From Lachnospiraceae bacterium (GTDB taxonomy: Bacteria; Bacillota; Clostridia; Lachnospirales; Lachnospiraceae), in assembly GCA_017436305.1 (NCBI GenBank), contig JAFSDJ010000095.1:1-64000 (forward strand): DNA of 64,000 bases, in the 5' to 3' direction. Position numbers and translations under genes: made by a program. Positions 51,979 to 61,475 of this stretch are shown in pieces (position 1 is the stretch's first letter; every line of letters starts with the position of its first letter). Under the pieces are notes generated by a model. The model worked only from the letters and a program-made list of their open reading frames with translations. It was not told the DNA's origin and did not search any database.

Positions 51979-52959
51979 ATGAGCAAAATTTCAATTGTAG
52001 TACCGGTATATTATAATTCAGATACCTTGATGCTTTTGTATGAAGATATGAAAGCGAAAATACTAAAAAAGCTGGGAGATTATGAAATTGTATTTGTAGA
52101 CGATGGATCCGGAGATAACTCATGGGAGATTATGAATCAGATCCGTGAAATGGATGAAAATGTACAGTGTGTAAAGCTCTCCAGGAACTTTGGTGAGCAT
52201 GCAGCATTGTTAGCCGGATTATCTGTATGCACCGGAGACTGTGCTGTAACAAAACAGGCTGACTTACAGGAAGATTCAGAGATTATTTTAGAAATGTACG
52301 ACAGCTGGAAAAAGGGAAATAAAGTAGTATTGGCAGTTCGCTCCGACAGAGACGAGGGAGCAGTTAAAAAATTCTTTGCCAATCTCTATTATGTGATCGT
52401 TAGAAAGTTTATTAATGACCGCATGCCGGCAGGAGGCTGTGATTGCTACTTATTAGACAGACAAGTTATTAAAGTGTTAGAACTATTAGATGAAAAAAAT
52501 TCCTCCCTTACCTTACAGGTGTTATGGGCAGGATTTAAAACAGATCATATTTATTTCCACAGAAAAGACAGAGAGATTGGAAAGTCCCGTTGGACATTAG
52601 GAAAGAAGATAAAGCTTGTAATGGACTCCATGATGAGTTTTTCTTATTTTCCAATACGCCTTATGTCTTCAGTAGGTGTGATTTTTTGTATCGTAGCAGT
52701 GCTTATGGCAATCGAAGTGATTATTGAAAAGTTTACAGTAGGCACTCCTATACTGGGGTGGGCATCCATTATGTGTGTACTTCTTGTATCAAGCGGTTTG
52801 ATTATGCTTATGCTTGGTATGCTTGGAGAATATATATGGAGAGCTTTAGATGCTTCCAGAAACAGACCGCCTTATTTGATTGACGAAGTAAAAAATGGAA
52901 ATGAAGCAATAAAAGAAAACCGGACAGTGGTAGAGGAAAAGAAAAGAGATAAGAAATAA
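51979..52959 (+). CDS. membrane GT2 glycosyltransferase (GtrB/DPM1-like)
   Basis: 326 residues. GT-A domain: SIVVPVYYNSDTLMLLYEDM, VFVDDGSGDNSWEIM, VKLSRNFGEHAALLAGL, KQADLQEDSE (DxD-like), then KSRWTLGKKIKL. Two membrane helices at about 228-250 and 262-288. Such enzymes load a sugar onto undecaprenyl phosphate. A terminator follows. Confidence 0.88.
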   Translation: MSKISIVVPVYYNSDTLMLLYEDMKAKILKKLGDYEIVFVDDGSGDNSWEIMNQIREMDENVQCVKLSRNFGEHAALLAGLSVCTGDCAVTKQADLQEDSEIILEMYDSWKKGNKVVLAVRSDRDEGAVKKFFANLYYVIVRKFINDRMPAGGCDCYLLDRQVIKVLELLDEKNSSLTLQVLWAGFKTDHIYFHRKDREIGKSRWTLGKKIKLVMDSMMSFSYFPIRLMSSVGVIFCIVAVLMAIEVIIEKFTVGTPILGWASIMCVLLVSSGLIMLMLGMLGEYIWRALDASRNRPPYLIDEVKNGNEAIKENRTVVEEKKRDKK

Positions 52960-52971
52960 GATAGGAAAAAG

Positions 52972-53002
52972 AAACACCGTGTCATCCACACGGTGTTTTT
53001 TG
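52972..53002 (+). terminator. terminator of the amino-sugar operon
   Basis: AAACACCGTGT (52972-52982) pairs with ACACGGTGTTT (52988-52998), loop CATCC, ending in six Ts. Confidence 0.9.
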
Positions 53003-53029
53003 TTTAAGTATTTGGAGAAAACAGTATTT

Positions 53030-53485
53030 TTATAGATAAAACAGTATGGAAATAAAAATTCCAAGCAATGCTCCCATTAATACCTGCAAGGGAGTATGTC
53101 CTACAAATTCCTTTAACTTCTCCTCCGGAGTTTTTAAGGAATTTCCCATATTTGTGAAAATACTTATCATTTCATTTAAAATCTTCGCCTGTTTTCCTGC
53201 TTCCCAACGAACCCCCCTTGCATCATACATAACAATAATAGCTAAAATCGCAGCAAGAGCAAATTCGTGACCGCCTATTCCGTACTCCATGTAGGTAGCT
53301 GTTGCTAATGCACATACGGTAGCGGAGTGAGAACTTGGCATACCACCACTTCCTACTAAACGTTCAGGTGAAAATTCTTTGGAAAGTATCAGATGGATAA
53401 TTGTCTTTAAAACCTGTGCCACAAACCAGCCTGTAATTGAACTGATTAAAATTTTATTATTACAAAATTGTTCCCATACACTCAT
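53030..53485 (-). CDS. DUF212 / divergent PAP2-family membrane protein
   Basis: 151 residues, several membrane helices. GSGGMPSSHSATVCALATA carries the PSSH phosphatase-like motif, and MYDARGVRWEAGKQAKILNEM is the DUF212 (YuiD) signature. Probably a lipid-phosphate phosphatase relative, perhaps in undecaprenyl recycling; function unproven. ATG at 53485 has weak GAGGGAAAC upstream. Confidence 0.85.
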   Translation of the reverse strand: MSVWEQFCNNKILISSITGWFVAQVLKTIIHLILSKEFSPERLVGSGGMPSSHSATVCALATATYMEYGIGGHEFALAAILAIIVMYDARGVRWEAGKQAKILNEMISIFTNMGNSLKTPEEKLKEFVGHTPLQVLMGALLGIFISILFYL

Positions 53486-53630
53486 GATGTGTTTCCCTCA
53501 TTATTCTTTAGCTTACTATTTGCAAAAATTAACGTTGCAAATCTCTTTTATTATAGTCTATCTGTTCGGTTTTCACAACCGCTTTTGCGTGGAAATCTCT
53601 GTAAATTTTTTAGACTAAATTGAAATCATA

Positions 53631-53870
53631 TTAATGATGCCGGGGCAAATAGCCCTTTTGAAGGTTATTATATAGTCAATATGTACAGTCTGTTCTTGAA
53701 AGTGACTTTATGCTATGGAAGTAAGACTCTATTGATTATGGAAGCCCATGTTTCCATAATCAATAGAGTCTTACTGAAATGTATAGTATAAGATCACTTG
53801 AAAGAATGGATTATACAAATTGACTGTATAAAAATGAGAAAAGGGCTATTTGCCCCAGTAGCATATTAAT
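53631..53870. repeat. ~240-bp palindromic element, copy A
   Basis: A near-complete palindrome. A perfect 24-bp stem at 53720-53743/53752-53775 surrounds an 8-nt loop, GCCCATGT. An outer perfect 18-bp stem, GGGGCAAATAGCCCTTTT (53642-53659), matches 53839-53856, with partly matching arms between. About 77 nt including the centre (from about 53691) is nearly identical, inverted, to copy B at 58108. The outer stems of the two copies differ in sequence. No ORF. The rest of the 53486-53891 gap shows nothing. Confidence 0.85.
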
Positions 53871-53891
53871 ACAGAAATGAAAACTCCCCAA

Positions 53892-54731
53892 TTACCATTT
53901 TTTTCGATATTGTTTTGGAGTCATATTTTCGGCTTTTTTAAACACTTTGGTAAAATACCCCGGATCTGAAATACCGCAGCTTTGACTGATTTCTTCAATA
54001 GAAGCATTGGTGAAGCGTAAGAGATTTTTTCCATTGGAAATTCGCTTCCCGAGCAGATAGCTGCCGGGAGTTGAGCCGGTAATTCTTTTAAATTCCCTAG
54101 CTAAATGATACTTACTAATAAAAAAATGCTGGGAAAGACTATCTAAAGTGATTTCTTCCTGAAAATGTGTATCAATATACTCGCAAACCTGTCTGATTTT
54201 TTCGTAAATTGATTGATTTACCCCGGATTTTGGCTGCCCATTTTCCACAAAACAATGGGTAATCAAATCCGTAATATATTTGTGACAAAGAAGCTCTGTA
54301 TAAGGAGTCTGTTCCTTCTGAGTTATGTATAAAAATGACAAACTGTCTAAAAATAAGGATAAGTCAGAAGGATGGAATAAAAAGGGATTGCCCTGCTCTA
54401 TATAATTTTTATAGAAAACATTGGCATCCTTCCCATGAAAATGCACCCAGGAAAGCTCCCAGGGGTCTTCTTTGCTGCTTATATGGGCATATTCTTCCAG
54501 ACAGTCAATAAAAATGCAGTCTCCTGTATGAATGGGGTAAGTCTGTTTTTTATAAATCAAGGAGCCACTTCCTTTTACTACCACAAAAAAAAGAAAGGAA
54601 GCAAGATTTTCACGTTTGCTCATATGGGGCTCAATACTTTGCAGGCTTCCGGTTTCCTGAACAAACAAATAATTTTCTCTGGCATAAGCAGATGGAGTAG
54701 CAATAATACGAGCTGATTTTGAAATAGACAT
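53892..54731 (-). CDS. AraC-family transcriptional regulator
   Basis: 279 residues. N-terminal cupin-like sensor (ARENYLFVQETGSLQ, IYKKQTYPIHTGDCIFIDCL) and C-terminal double HTH (ITLDSLSQHFFISKYHLARE; ISQSCGISDPGYFTKVFKKA; MTPKQYRKKW). Typical sugar-responsive regulator. Divergent from the gmd-fcl-manC operon, which may be its target. Confidence 0.9.
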   Translation of the reverse strand: MSISKSARIIATPSAYARENYLFVQETGSLQSIEPHMSKRENLASFLFFVVVKGSGSLIYKKQTYPIHTGDCIFIDCLEEYAHISSKEDPWELSWVHFHGKDANVFYKNYIEQGNPFLFHPSDLSLFLDSLSFLYITQKEQTPYTELLCHKYITDLITHCFVENGQPKSGVNQSIYEKIRQVCEYIDTHFQEEITLDSLSQHFFISKYHLAREFKRITGSTPGSYLLGKRISNGKNLLRFTNASIEEISQSCGISDPGYFTKVFKKAENMTPKQYRKKW

Positions 54732-54830
54732 AAAAATCCCCCTTAAATACAGAAATTTTAATTAGCAATATTTTACCATTATAGGGCAAAATTGTCCATT
54801 GTATTCCATTAGTAAATGGGATAATGTATT

Positions 54831-54918
54831 ACTGTTTACGAGGTACGAGTGAACAGTAACGATAGTGTATTATGAAATGGTTACTTTTAGCATCGTAGCA
54901 GGACACTTGCTGTTAGGC
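54831..54918 (+). repeat. dispersed intergenic repeat, copy D
   Basis: TACTGTTTACGAGGTACGAG followed by TGAACAGTAAC, itself an inverted pair (ACTGTTTAC/GTGAACAGT), then GACACTTGCTGTTA at 54901. These match the ends and the inner module of copies A and C near the window start. It lies between the AraC gene and gmd. Confidence 0.55.
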
Positions 54919-54977
54919 TATGTAATAGTATAATTCAGAAAATGTACAATGAAAAAAGAAAAAGGAGAAGAAATAAC

Positions 54978-56042
54978 ATGAAAAAAGTAGCACTTATTAC
55001 AGGTATTACAGGTCAGGATGGTTCTTATCTGGCAGAGTTTTTATTAGAAAAAGGATATGAAGTTCACGGATTAATTCGTAGACTTAGCATTAGCAATACT
55101 GCAAGAATTGATCATTTAATCAATTCCTCTTATCATAAAGTAAAATTTTTCCTGCATTATGCAGATACAACAGATTCCAGTAACTTAATGCGTCTTATTG
55201 GAGAGATTAAGCCAACTGAAGTTTACAACTTAGCAGCTCAGTCTCACGTAGGTGTTTCCTTTGAAGTACCGGAATACACAGCAGACGCAACCGGTGTCAG
55301 CACCTTGAAGCTTTTAGAGGCAATTCGCGTAAATGGTGGCAACTGCCGTTTTTATCAGGCATCTACTTCCGAGCTTTTTGGAGGACTGCCGGAAACTGCA
55401 CCACAAAGTGAAAAAACACCTTTCTATCCAAAGAGTCCATATGGAGCAGCAAAGCTTTATTCATACTGGATTACAGTAAACTATAGAGAATCCTACAATT
55501 TATTTGCATGCAACGGTATTTTATTTAATCATGAATCGCCAAGAAGAGGTGAAAATTTCGTTACAAGAAAAATTACGTTAGCAATTGCTAACATTCTTGC
55601 AGGAAAGCAGGAAAAGCTTTCTCTTGGAAATATGGATGCAAAACGTGACTGGGGCTTTGCAGGAGACTATGTAAAAGGTATGTGGATGATGCTTCAGAAT
55701 GAAAAACCGGGAGATTATGTACTGGCTACCAACGATACCCACACAGTTCGTCAGTTTGTAGAAGAAGCATTTAAGGTTATGGGAATCGAAGTGCGCTGGG
55801 AAGGTAAAGGCGTAGATGAAAAGGGCTATGACGCAAAAACAGGAAAGCTTTTAGTAGATGTAAATCCGGAATTTTACCGTCCTGCAGAAGTAGAATTTTT
55901 ATGGGGTGACCCGGCAAAAGCAGAAAAAGAACTGGGCTGGAAGCGTGATGTAGATTTCAAAGGTCTTGTAGAAATGATGATGACATCTGACTTTGAAAAT
56001 ATTGCTGGCATGAGTGTAGAAGAATTTAAAGCAAAACAGTAG
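54978..56042 (+). CDS. gmd: GDP-mannose 4,6-dehydratase
   Basis: 354 residues from ATG 54978 after AAAGGAGAAG. NAD(P) motif [14 protein letters not shown], Ser/Thr plus YxxxK ([12 protein letters not shown]), [17 protein letters not shown]. Converts GDP-D-mannose to GDP-4-keto-6-deoxymannose, the first step to GDP-L-fucose. First gene of gmd-fcl-manC. Confidence 0.96.
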   Translation: MKKVALITGITGQDGSYLAEFLLEKGYEVHGLIRRLSISNTARIDHLINSSYHKVKFFLHYADTTDSSNLMRLIGEIKPTEVYNLAAQSHVGVSFEVPEYTADATGVSTLKLLEAIRVNGGNCRFYQASTSELFGGLPETAPQSEKTPFYPKSPYGAAKLYSYWITVNYRESYNLFACNGILFNHESPRRGENFVTRKITLAIANILAGKQEKLSLGNMDAKRDWGFAGDYVKGMWMMLQNEKPGDYVLATNDTHTVRQFVEEAFKVMGIEVRWEGKGVDEKGYDAKTGKLLVDVNPEFYRPAEVEFLWGDPAKAEKELGWKRDVDFKGLVEMMMTSDFENIAGMSVEEFKAKQ

Positions 56043-56079
56043 CAGGTAAACCATTGAAACAGAAAGAGTGAATACAAAC

Positions 56080-57021
56080 ATGAATAAAACAGATAAAATT
56101 TACGTAGCAGGCCACAGAGGATTAGTAGGCAGTGCTATTGTAAGAAATTTAAAAGCAAAAGGATATGAAAATATTATCGGCAGAACCCACAAAGAGTTAG
56201 ACCTTACGAACCAGGCAGCAGTACAGGCTTTTTTTGAAGAAGAAAAGCCTGACGTGGTAGTACTTGCAGCGGCAAAGGTAGGGGGAATTAATGCAAACAA
56301 CACTGCACCTGCAGAATTTGCCTATGAGAACATGCAGATACAATGTAACGTGATTAAATGCTGTCATGATTACAAGGTAAAGAAGCTTTTATTTTTAGGC
56401 AGCACCTGCATTTATCCAAAGATGGCACCACAGCCAATCCCGGAAGATGCTTTATTAACAGGCCCGTTAGAGGAAACAAATGAAGCTTATGCTATCGCTA
56501 AAATTTCCGGTCTTGAAATGTGTAAATTCTTCAAAAAGCAATACGGAGATGACTTTATCAGCTGTATGCCTACCAACTTATATGGTCCTGAAGACAACTA
56601 TGATTTACAAGGCTCTCACGTTATGCCGGCTATGATTCGTAAATTCCACGAAGCAAAAGTAAACAACGCTCCAAGTGTGGAATTATGGGGAACCGGAACA
56701 CCTCTTAGAGAGTTTTTATACGTAGATGACATGGCAGATGCCTGTGTATTTTTATTAGAAAATTACAGTGGTGAACAACACGTAAACATCGGAACAGGCA
56801 AAGAAGTTACCATCAAAGAGTTAGCTGAAACTGTTAAAAAGGTAGTAGGATATACCGGCGAAATCCTTTGGAATACCAATATGCCGGACGGTACACCTAG
56901 AAAGCTTACTAACGTAGACAAGCTACATGGACTTGGATGGAACCACAAAGTAGACCTGTTAGAAGGAGTAGAGTTAGCCTATAACTGGTTCAAAGAAAAC
57001 GTAGATAATGCCAGAATGTAA
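56080..57021 (+). CDS. fcl: GDP-L-fucose synthase
   Basis: 313 residues from ATG 56080 (a GTG at 56068 is possible; neither has a strong site). [54 protein letters not shown] (YxxxK), [16 protein letters not shown]. It epimerises and reduces GDP-4-keto-6-deoxymannose to GDP-L-fucose. Also called WcaG. Confidence 0.95.
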   Translation: MNKTDKIYVAGHRGLVGSAIVRNLKAKGYENIIGRTHKELDLTNQAAVQAFFEEEKPDVVVLAAAKVGGINANNTAPAEFAYENMQIQCNVIKCCHDYKVKKLLFLGSTCIYPKMAPQPIPEDALLTGPLEETNEAYAIAKISGLEMCKFFKKQYGDDFISCMPTNLYGPEDNYDLQGSHVMPAMIRKFHEAKVNNAPSVELWGTGTPLREFLYVDDMADACVFLLENYSGEQHVNIGTGKEVTIKELAETVKKVVGYTGEILWNTNMPDGTPRKLTNVDKLHGLGWNHKVDLLEGVELAYNWFKENVDNARM

Positions 57022-57033
57022 GGAGACCCACAT

Positions 57034-58104
57034 ATGGAAAGATACGGAGTCATTATGGCAGGTGGCGGCGGAACCAGATTCTGGCCACTTAGCAGAAAAG
57101 AAAGACCAAAACAACTTCTTAATTTAACCGGTAAGGAAATCATGGTAAACGAAACTATTGACCGCCTTATGCCGGCAGTGAAAAATGATAACATGTTTAT
57201 CGTTACAAACGTAACTCAGGTACCTCTCATGGCAGAGGAAACCAAGGGACGTGTACTGAAAAACCACATTTTAGCAGAGCCTGCTGCCAGAAATACAGCA
57301 GCATGTATCGGCTACGCGGCCATGGAAATTGTTAAAAAATACACAGATGGCATTATGTGCATTGTACCTTCTGACGCTTATATTAAAGATGAAGAAGAGT
57401 TTGCCAGAGTCATTCACTGTGCCATGGAAGCAGCCGAAGAAACCGATATGCTAGTAACCATTGGTATTAAACCTACCTTTCCTGCAACCGGCTATGGCTA
57501 TATAAAAGCAAAAAAAGAGGAAACTGGAAAATCCTATACCCCTGTTGAAGAGTTTGTGGAAAAACCGGATTTGGAAACAGCCAAGGCCTACTTAGAAGAT
57601 GGCAATTACAAATGGAACAGCGGAATGTTCATTTGGAAAGCTTCTACTATTCTAAAGAAATTCAAAGAACTTTTACCGGATGTTTACAGCTGTCTTGAAG
57701 AAATTGGAGATGCTATGGGAACAGAAACGGAACAGGCTGTAATTGAGCGCGTTTATCCTGAAATCCCAAAAATCTCTATTGACTACGGAATCATGGAACG
57801 TTCCAAAGACGTACTTGTAATTGAAGGCGACTTCGGATGGAACGATGTAGGAAGTCTGGATATGCTTACTGTAGTAAAGGATGCTGATGAAAAGGGCAAT
57901 ATTTTGTATGGCAAGCAGATTAACATTGATACAAAGGATTGTATCTCCTACGGAAAAGACAAGCTCATAGCTACAGTAGGTGTAAAAGATTTAATTATTG
58001 TCCAGACAGAGGATGCAGTTTTAGTCTGCGATAAAAGCAGAGCCCAGGACGTAAAACAAATCGTAGACAGATTATCAGAAGAAGGCTTAGAAGAATACTT
58101 ATAA
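57034..58104 (+). CDS. manC: mannose-1-phosphate guanylyltransferase
   Basis: 356 residues, start after AAGGAGACCC. Intact NTP signature MAGGGGTRFWPLSRKERPKQ, then EPAARNTAACIGYA and VEEFVEKPDLETA, WNSGMFIWKA. Makes GDP-mannose, the substrate of Gmd. Single-domain type without the isomerase cupin; that activity is supplied by the fusion gene downstream. Confidence 0.95.
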   Translation: MERYGVIMAGGGGTRFWPLSRKERPKQLLNLTGKEIMVNETIDRLMPAVKNDNMFIVTNVTQVPLMAEETKGRVLKNHILAEPAARNTAACIGYAAMEIVKKYTDGIMCIVPSDAYIKDEEEFARVIHCAMEAAEETDMLVTIGIKPTFPATGYGYIKAKKEETGKSYTPVEEFVEKPDLETAKAYLEDGNYKWNSGMFIWKASTILKKFKELLPDVYSCLEEIGDAMGTETEQAVIERVYPEIPKISIDYGIMERSKDVLVIEGDFGWNDVGSLDMLTVVKDADEKGNILYGKQINIDTKDCISYGKDKLIATVGVKDLIIVQTEDAVLVCDKSRAQDVKQIVDRLSEEGLEEYL

Positions 58105-58107
58105 AAT

Positions 58108-58337
58108 GATTAGGGTGCGGGAGGCCCTATTTACAATCATAGATTGTCAAATTGCACAACCTATTCTTTCAAGTTCCCATATGCTAAACATTCCAGTAAG
58201 CCTCTGAACATTGATTATGGAAACATGGGCTTCCATAATCAATTGAGTCTTACTTCCATAGCATAAAGTCACTTTCAAGAACAGATTGTACAATTTGACT
58301 ATGTGACAAGCTGAGAAAGGCTTCTCACACTCTAATC
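58108..58337. repeat. ~230-bp palindromic element, copy B (inverted)
   Basis: TTGATTATGGAA (58211-58222) and TTCCATAATCAA (58231-58242) around ACATGGGC, the reverse of copy A's loop. The right half repeats copy A in reverse almost exactly through CTTACTTCCATAGCATAAAG to about 58285. The outer stem (GATTAGGGTGCGGGAGGCC at 58108 with 58319-58337) is different from copy A's and is kept by G-T pairs. It starts 4 nt after the manC stop, so it may also work as its terminator. Confidence 0.85.
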
Positions 58338-58364
58338 GTAAAATAAAACAGGTAGGAAATCCAC

Positions 58365-60674
58365 ATGAAATGTTTGGTATTAGCAGGGGGAAGTGGCGAT
58401 GCTTTGTGGCCCCTTTCCAGAAAAAATTATCCAAAACAGTTTATTTACATGAAAGAAGGCAGGTCATTGTTCCAGGAGGCAATTGCAAGAAACCTGCCTT
58501 TTTGTGATGAATTTTATATAGTTACCAATAAAAAATACAGATATATTGTGGAAGGACAGCTTCAGGCATTCCAAGGCTTAAAGTATCAGTGTTTTTTAGA
58601 AGAAATGGGAAGGCAGACCGGCCCGGCTGTGGCAGTAGTCTGCATGTGCCTTCCGAAAGAAGAACAGATTCTTGTTGTGTCTACAGACCATATGATTGGG
58701 GAAGGAGATTACAACAAAGTTATATTAAAGGCAACGGAGCTATTAAACGCTTTTCCTATGGTAGTAGTGGGTTGTAAGGAAAAAAATGAAGAGGCCATAA
58801 AGAGCGGTCATAATTATTTTCTGGCAAAAGAGAATCAGGCAGTTGACTTCTTTGAAGAAAATATAGCCGGTATGTCAGATGAGTTTTTTGTGGACAGTGG
58901 TATTTTCTGTATGAGTGCAGGAAGCTATTTGGAAGCAGTCAAAGAAAATGATTTACTGCTTTATGAGCAATTTGAGAAAAAAACAGAACGATTATATTTT
59001 ACCGGAAAAGATTTTATTATTCCAAAAGACTTTTTAAGAGAACTACCTTCTGTTTCAGTGGGACAGGCTGTATTTAAAAAGTGGACAAAAAAAGGAAAAG
59101 TTGGATTTGTAAAAGCTGAATTTGACTGGTCCAGACTTTTAAACATGGAGATAGTAACAAAAGAAGCAAAAGAAATTAACGTTGGTCCTTCAATTTTAGA
59201 AGATTGCACCAATGTTTCTATTATTAATAGAGAAAAAAGCAACCTGATTATTGGAAATGGATTAGAAGATTTACTGATTGTAAATGCCAAAGACGCCACT
59301 TATATTTCTAAAAAGGGAGAAAGTGCCCATATTAAAGAAATTATGAGCAGGCACTACGAAGAGCAGAAGGATTCCTTTGACGAAGGAGATGTTTTTTATA
59401 CAACCTGGGGTATTAAAGAAACCTTAAACAAAAGTGCAGGCTTTAATGTAAAGAAGCTGACTATATTTCCGGGAAAATCTTTGTCTGTTCACAAGCATGA
59501 AAAAAGAAGTGAGCATTGGTCTATTGTAAGTGGTAAGGCCACTATTACCATGGATGGGGAAACGAAGGAATATTTAAGAAGCGAAAGTATTTATGTACCT
59601 ATGAATACCTATCATAAAATTTCCAATGAAACAGCAAAGGATTTAATAGTCATTGAGGTTAGCATTGGAGAGAGCGCAGGAAGTATAGAGGAGGACTTAG
59701 TTCCCTTAGAGGAAGACGTACTTTGCCTTTCACCGGCCTTTAAAGATTATTTGTGGGGTGGATGTCAGTTAAAATCCCGTTTTCATAAGGAAACAGAAAA
59801 AGAAATTGTGGCAGAAAGCTGGGAGCTTTCTACCCATAGTGCAGGAGAAAGCACTATCAGTCAGGGGATTTTTGCAGGCCTTACGCTGAATGAATATATA
59901 GAAAGAGCCGGAAAAAAGGTACTTGGTTGGAAATGTGAGCCATTTGCGCAGTTTCCACTCCTTATTAAATTTATTGATGCCAAGAAAAGACTTTCCATTC
60001 AGATTCACCCGGATGATGCTTACGCCATGAGTGTGGAGGGAGAATATGGAAAAAATGAAATGTGGTACATTTTGGATGCTAAGGAAGATGCTTTTGTGTA
60101 CCTTGGCTTTAACCGGGATGTAACAAAAGAAGAATGTGAAAAACGCATTGAAAAAGGAACCTTGGAAGAAGTTTTAAGGAAAGTACCTGTAAAGGCTGGA
60201 GATGCGGTGTTTGTGGAAGCAGGAACTATCCATGCCATTAACGAAGGGATTTTAGTTCTTGAAATCCAACAAAGCTCCAATGCCACCTACCGCCTTTACG
60301 ATTATAACCGGATGGATAAAAACGGCAGAAAAAGAGAGCTTCATTTGGAAAAGGCATTTGCCAATATGAATTTTGAAGAATGTAAGACTAACACCTTACC
60401 AGCCGGTGAAGTGGAAGTATTTAAGAATTATAGAAAACAGCTGTTAGGTCAGTGCAAATATTTTTCCACATTTTTATACCAGGTGGATACTCGGGGAGAG
60501 ATTAATTTTGACAATTCTTCTTTTTCTTCTATTATATTCCTAGAGGGGCAGGGAAAGTTAGTTACTGCAAACCAAACTTTGGAATTTAAACCGGGAGACA
60601 GTTTTTTTGTTCCGGCAGGAAAAAAAGTTTTAAGAATAGAAGGTAATTCAAGGTTTGTTATAAGTCACGTGTAA
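58365..60674 (+). CDS. ManC-like / cupin / ManA phosphomannose isomerase fusion
   Basis: 769 residues in three parts. 1-350: nucleotidyltransferase of the ManC fold, but the signature reads AGGSGDALWPLSRKNYPKQ, with the Thr-Arg of GTR replaced by Asp-Ala. About 360-455: cupin of the ManC/AlgA type (IFPGKSLSVHKHEKRSEHW). About 470-769: type I phosphomannose isomerase with KRLSIQIHPDDAYA, the Glu of KNEMWYI, EAGTIHAI and the SNATYRLYDY segment. The isomerase metal ligands are intact. It supplies mannose-6-phosphate for the GDP-fucose route; the first domain may be regulatory or inactive since manC is separate. Confidence 0.88.
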   Translation: MKCLVLAGGSGDALWPLSRKNYPKQFIYMKEGRSLFQEAIARNLPFCDEFYIVTNKKYRYIVEGQLQAFQGLKYQCFLEEMGRQTGPAVAVVCMCLPKEEQILVVSTDHMIGEGDYNKVILKATELLNAFPMVVVGCKEKNEEAIKSGHNYFLAKENQAVDFFEENIAGMSDEFFVDSGIFCMSAGSYLEAVKENDLLLYEQFEKKTERLYFTGKDFIIPKDFLRELPSVSVGQAVFKKWTKKGKVGFVKAEFDWSRLLNMEIVTKEAKEINVGPSILEDCTNVSIINREKSNLIIGNGLEDLLIVNAKDATYISKKGESAHIKEIMSRHYEEQKDSFDEGDVFYTTWGIKETLNKSAGFNVKKLTIFPGKSLSVHKHEKRSEHWSIVSGKATITMDGETKEYLRSESIYVPMNTYHKISNETAKDLIVIEVSIGESAGSIEEDLVPLEEDVLCLSPAFKDYLWGGCQLKSRFHKETEKEIVAESWELSTHSAGESTISQGIFAGLTLNEYIERAGKKVLGWKCEPFAQFPLLIKFIDAKKRLSIQIHPDDAYAMSVEGEYGKNEMWYILDAKEDAFVYLGFNRDVTKEECEKRIEKGTLEEVLRKVPVKAGDAVFVEAGTIHAINEGILVLEIQQSSNATYRLYDYNRMDKNGRKRELHLEKAFANMNFEECKTNTLPAGEVEVFKNYRKQLLGQCKYFSTFLYQVDTRGEINFDNSSFSSIIFLEGQGKLVTANQTLEFKPGDSFFVPAGKKVLRIEGNSRFVISHV

Positions 60675-60868
60675 AAAACGTTACAAAAAGACAAAGAACG
60701 ACAAAAAATGTTAATAAATTTAAAAAAATTAAAAAAAATTGCTATTTTTTTAACATAAACTAATGACAAATTGTGGAAAGAATGTTACTCTATTTTCATA
60801 ACCGTACAAAATACTTAAATATTCAATGGCAACTAGGGAAAATTGCCAGAGGGGAGAATGACATTAGA

Positions 60869-61234
60869 ATGAATCATCAAATGGAAAAGTATGTAACTAA
60901 GATTATGCTGGAGCTTGGTGTGCCGGCCCACTTAAAAGGATACCATTATTTAAGAAAAGCAATCCTGCTTTCCTTAGAAGATATGGAAGTGGTTAGCAGT
61001 GTTACCAAGCTTTTATACCCGGAAATAGCCAAATGTTTTCAGACTACCGATCAGAAAGTAGAAAGAGCTATCCGAAACGCAATCGAAGTATCCTGGACCA
61101 GAGGAAATATGCGAACAGTAGAAGATTTGTTTGGATATTCCCAAAGAACAGGAAAGAACCGTCCAACCAACAGTGAATACATTGCAAGGATTGCGGATAA
61201 AATTCACTTAGATTTTGATATAAATATTGCATAA
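60869..61234 (+). CDS. stand-alone Spo0A C-terminal-type DNA-binding protein
   Basis: 121 residues from ATG 60869 (GGGGAG upstream); an in-frame GTG at 60773 would add 32 residues without a clear site. MEKYVTKIMLELGVPAHLKGYHYLRKAI, VERAIRNAIEVSWTRGN and KNRPTNSEYIARIADKI match the effector domain of Spo0A. No receiver domain is encoded, so activity would not depend on phosphorylation. It may compete with Spo0A at 0A boxes or have its own targets. Confidence 0.88.
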   Translation: MNHQMEKYVTKIMLELGVPAHLKGYHYLRKAILLSLEDMEVVSSVTKLLYPEIAKCFQTTDQKVERAIRNAIEVSWTRGNMRTVEDLFGYSQRTGKNRPTNSEYIARIADKIHLDFDINIA

Positions 61235-61245
61235 GTTTTCAAAAG

Positions 61246-61280
61246 AACTCTCAGGTTGCGGTTAGCCTGAGAGTTTTTTT
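61246..61280 (+). terminator. terminator of the Spo0A-like gene
   Basis: AACTCTCAGG (61246-61255) pairs perfectly with CCTGAGAGTT (61266-61275), then a run of seven Ts. Confidence 0.92.
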
Positions 61281-61339
61281 ATATTTATCTAAAAAATCCT
61301 AAAATTTCCTTAATTTCTGCAAATTCCAACATTCGCCAC

Positions 61340-61368
61340 TTGAAATTGCCATATAGAGTATGTATAAT
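61340..61368 (+). promoter_or_regulatory. sigma-A promoter of the amidase gene
   Basis: TTGAAA (61340-61345), 17-nt spacer, TATAAT (61363-61368), about 108 nt before the start codon. Confidence 0.65.
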
Positions 61369-61475
61369 TTTATCGGATTTAATTTTATTTTAATTTTGAT
61401 AAATTACTTTTATATTTATAAAAAAGTAATAAAATAGGGAAGAAAACGGAAGAAAAAAAGTAAAGGAGAATATTC

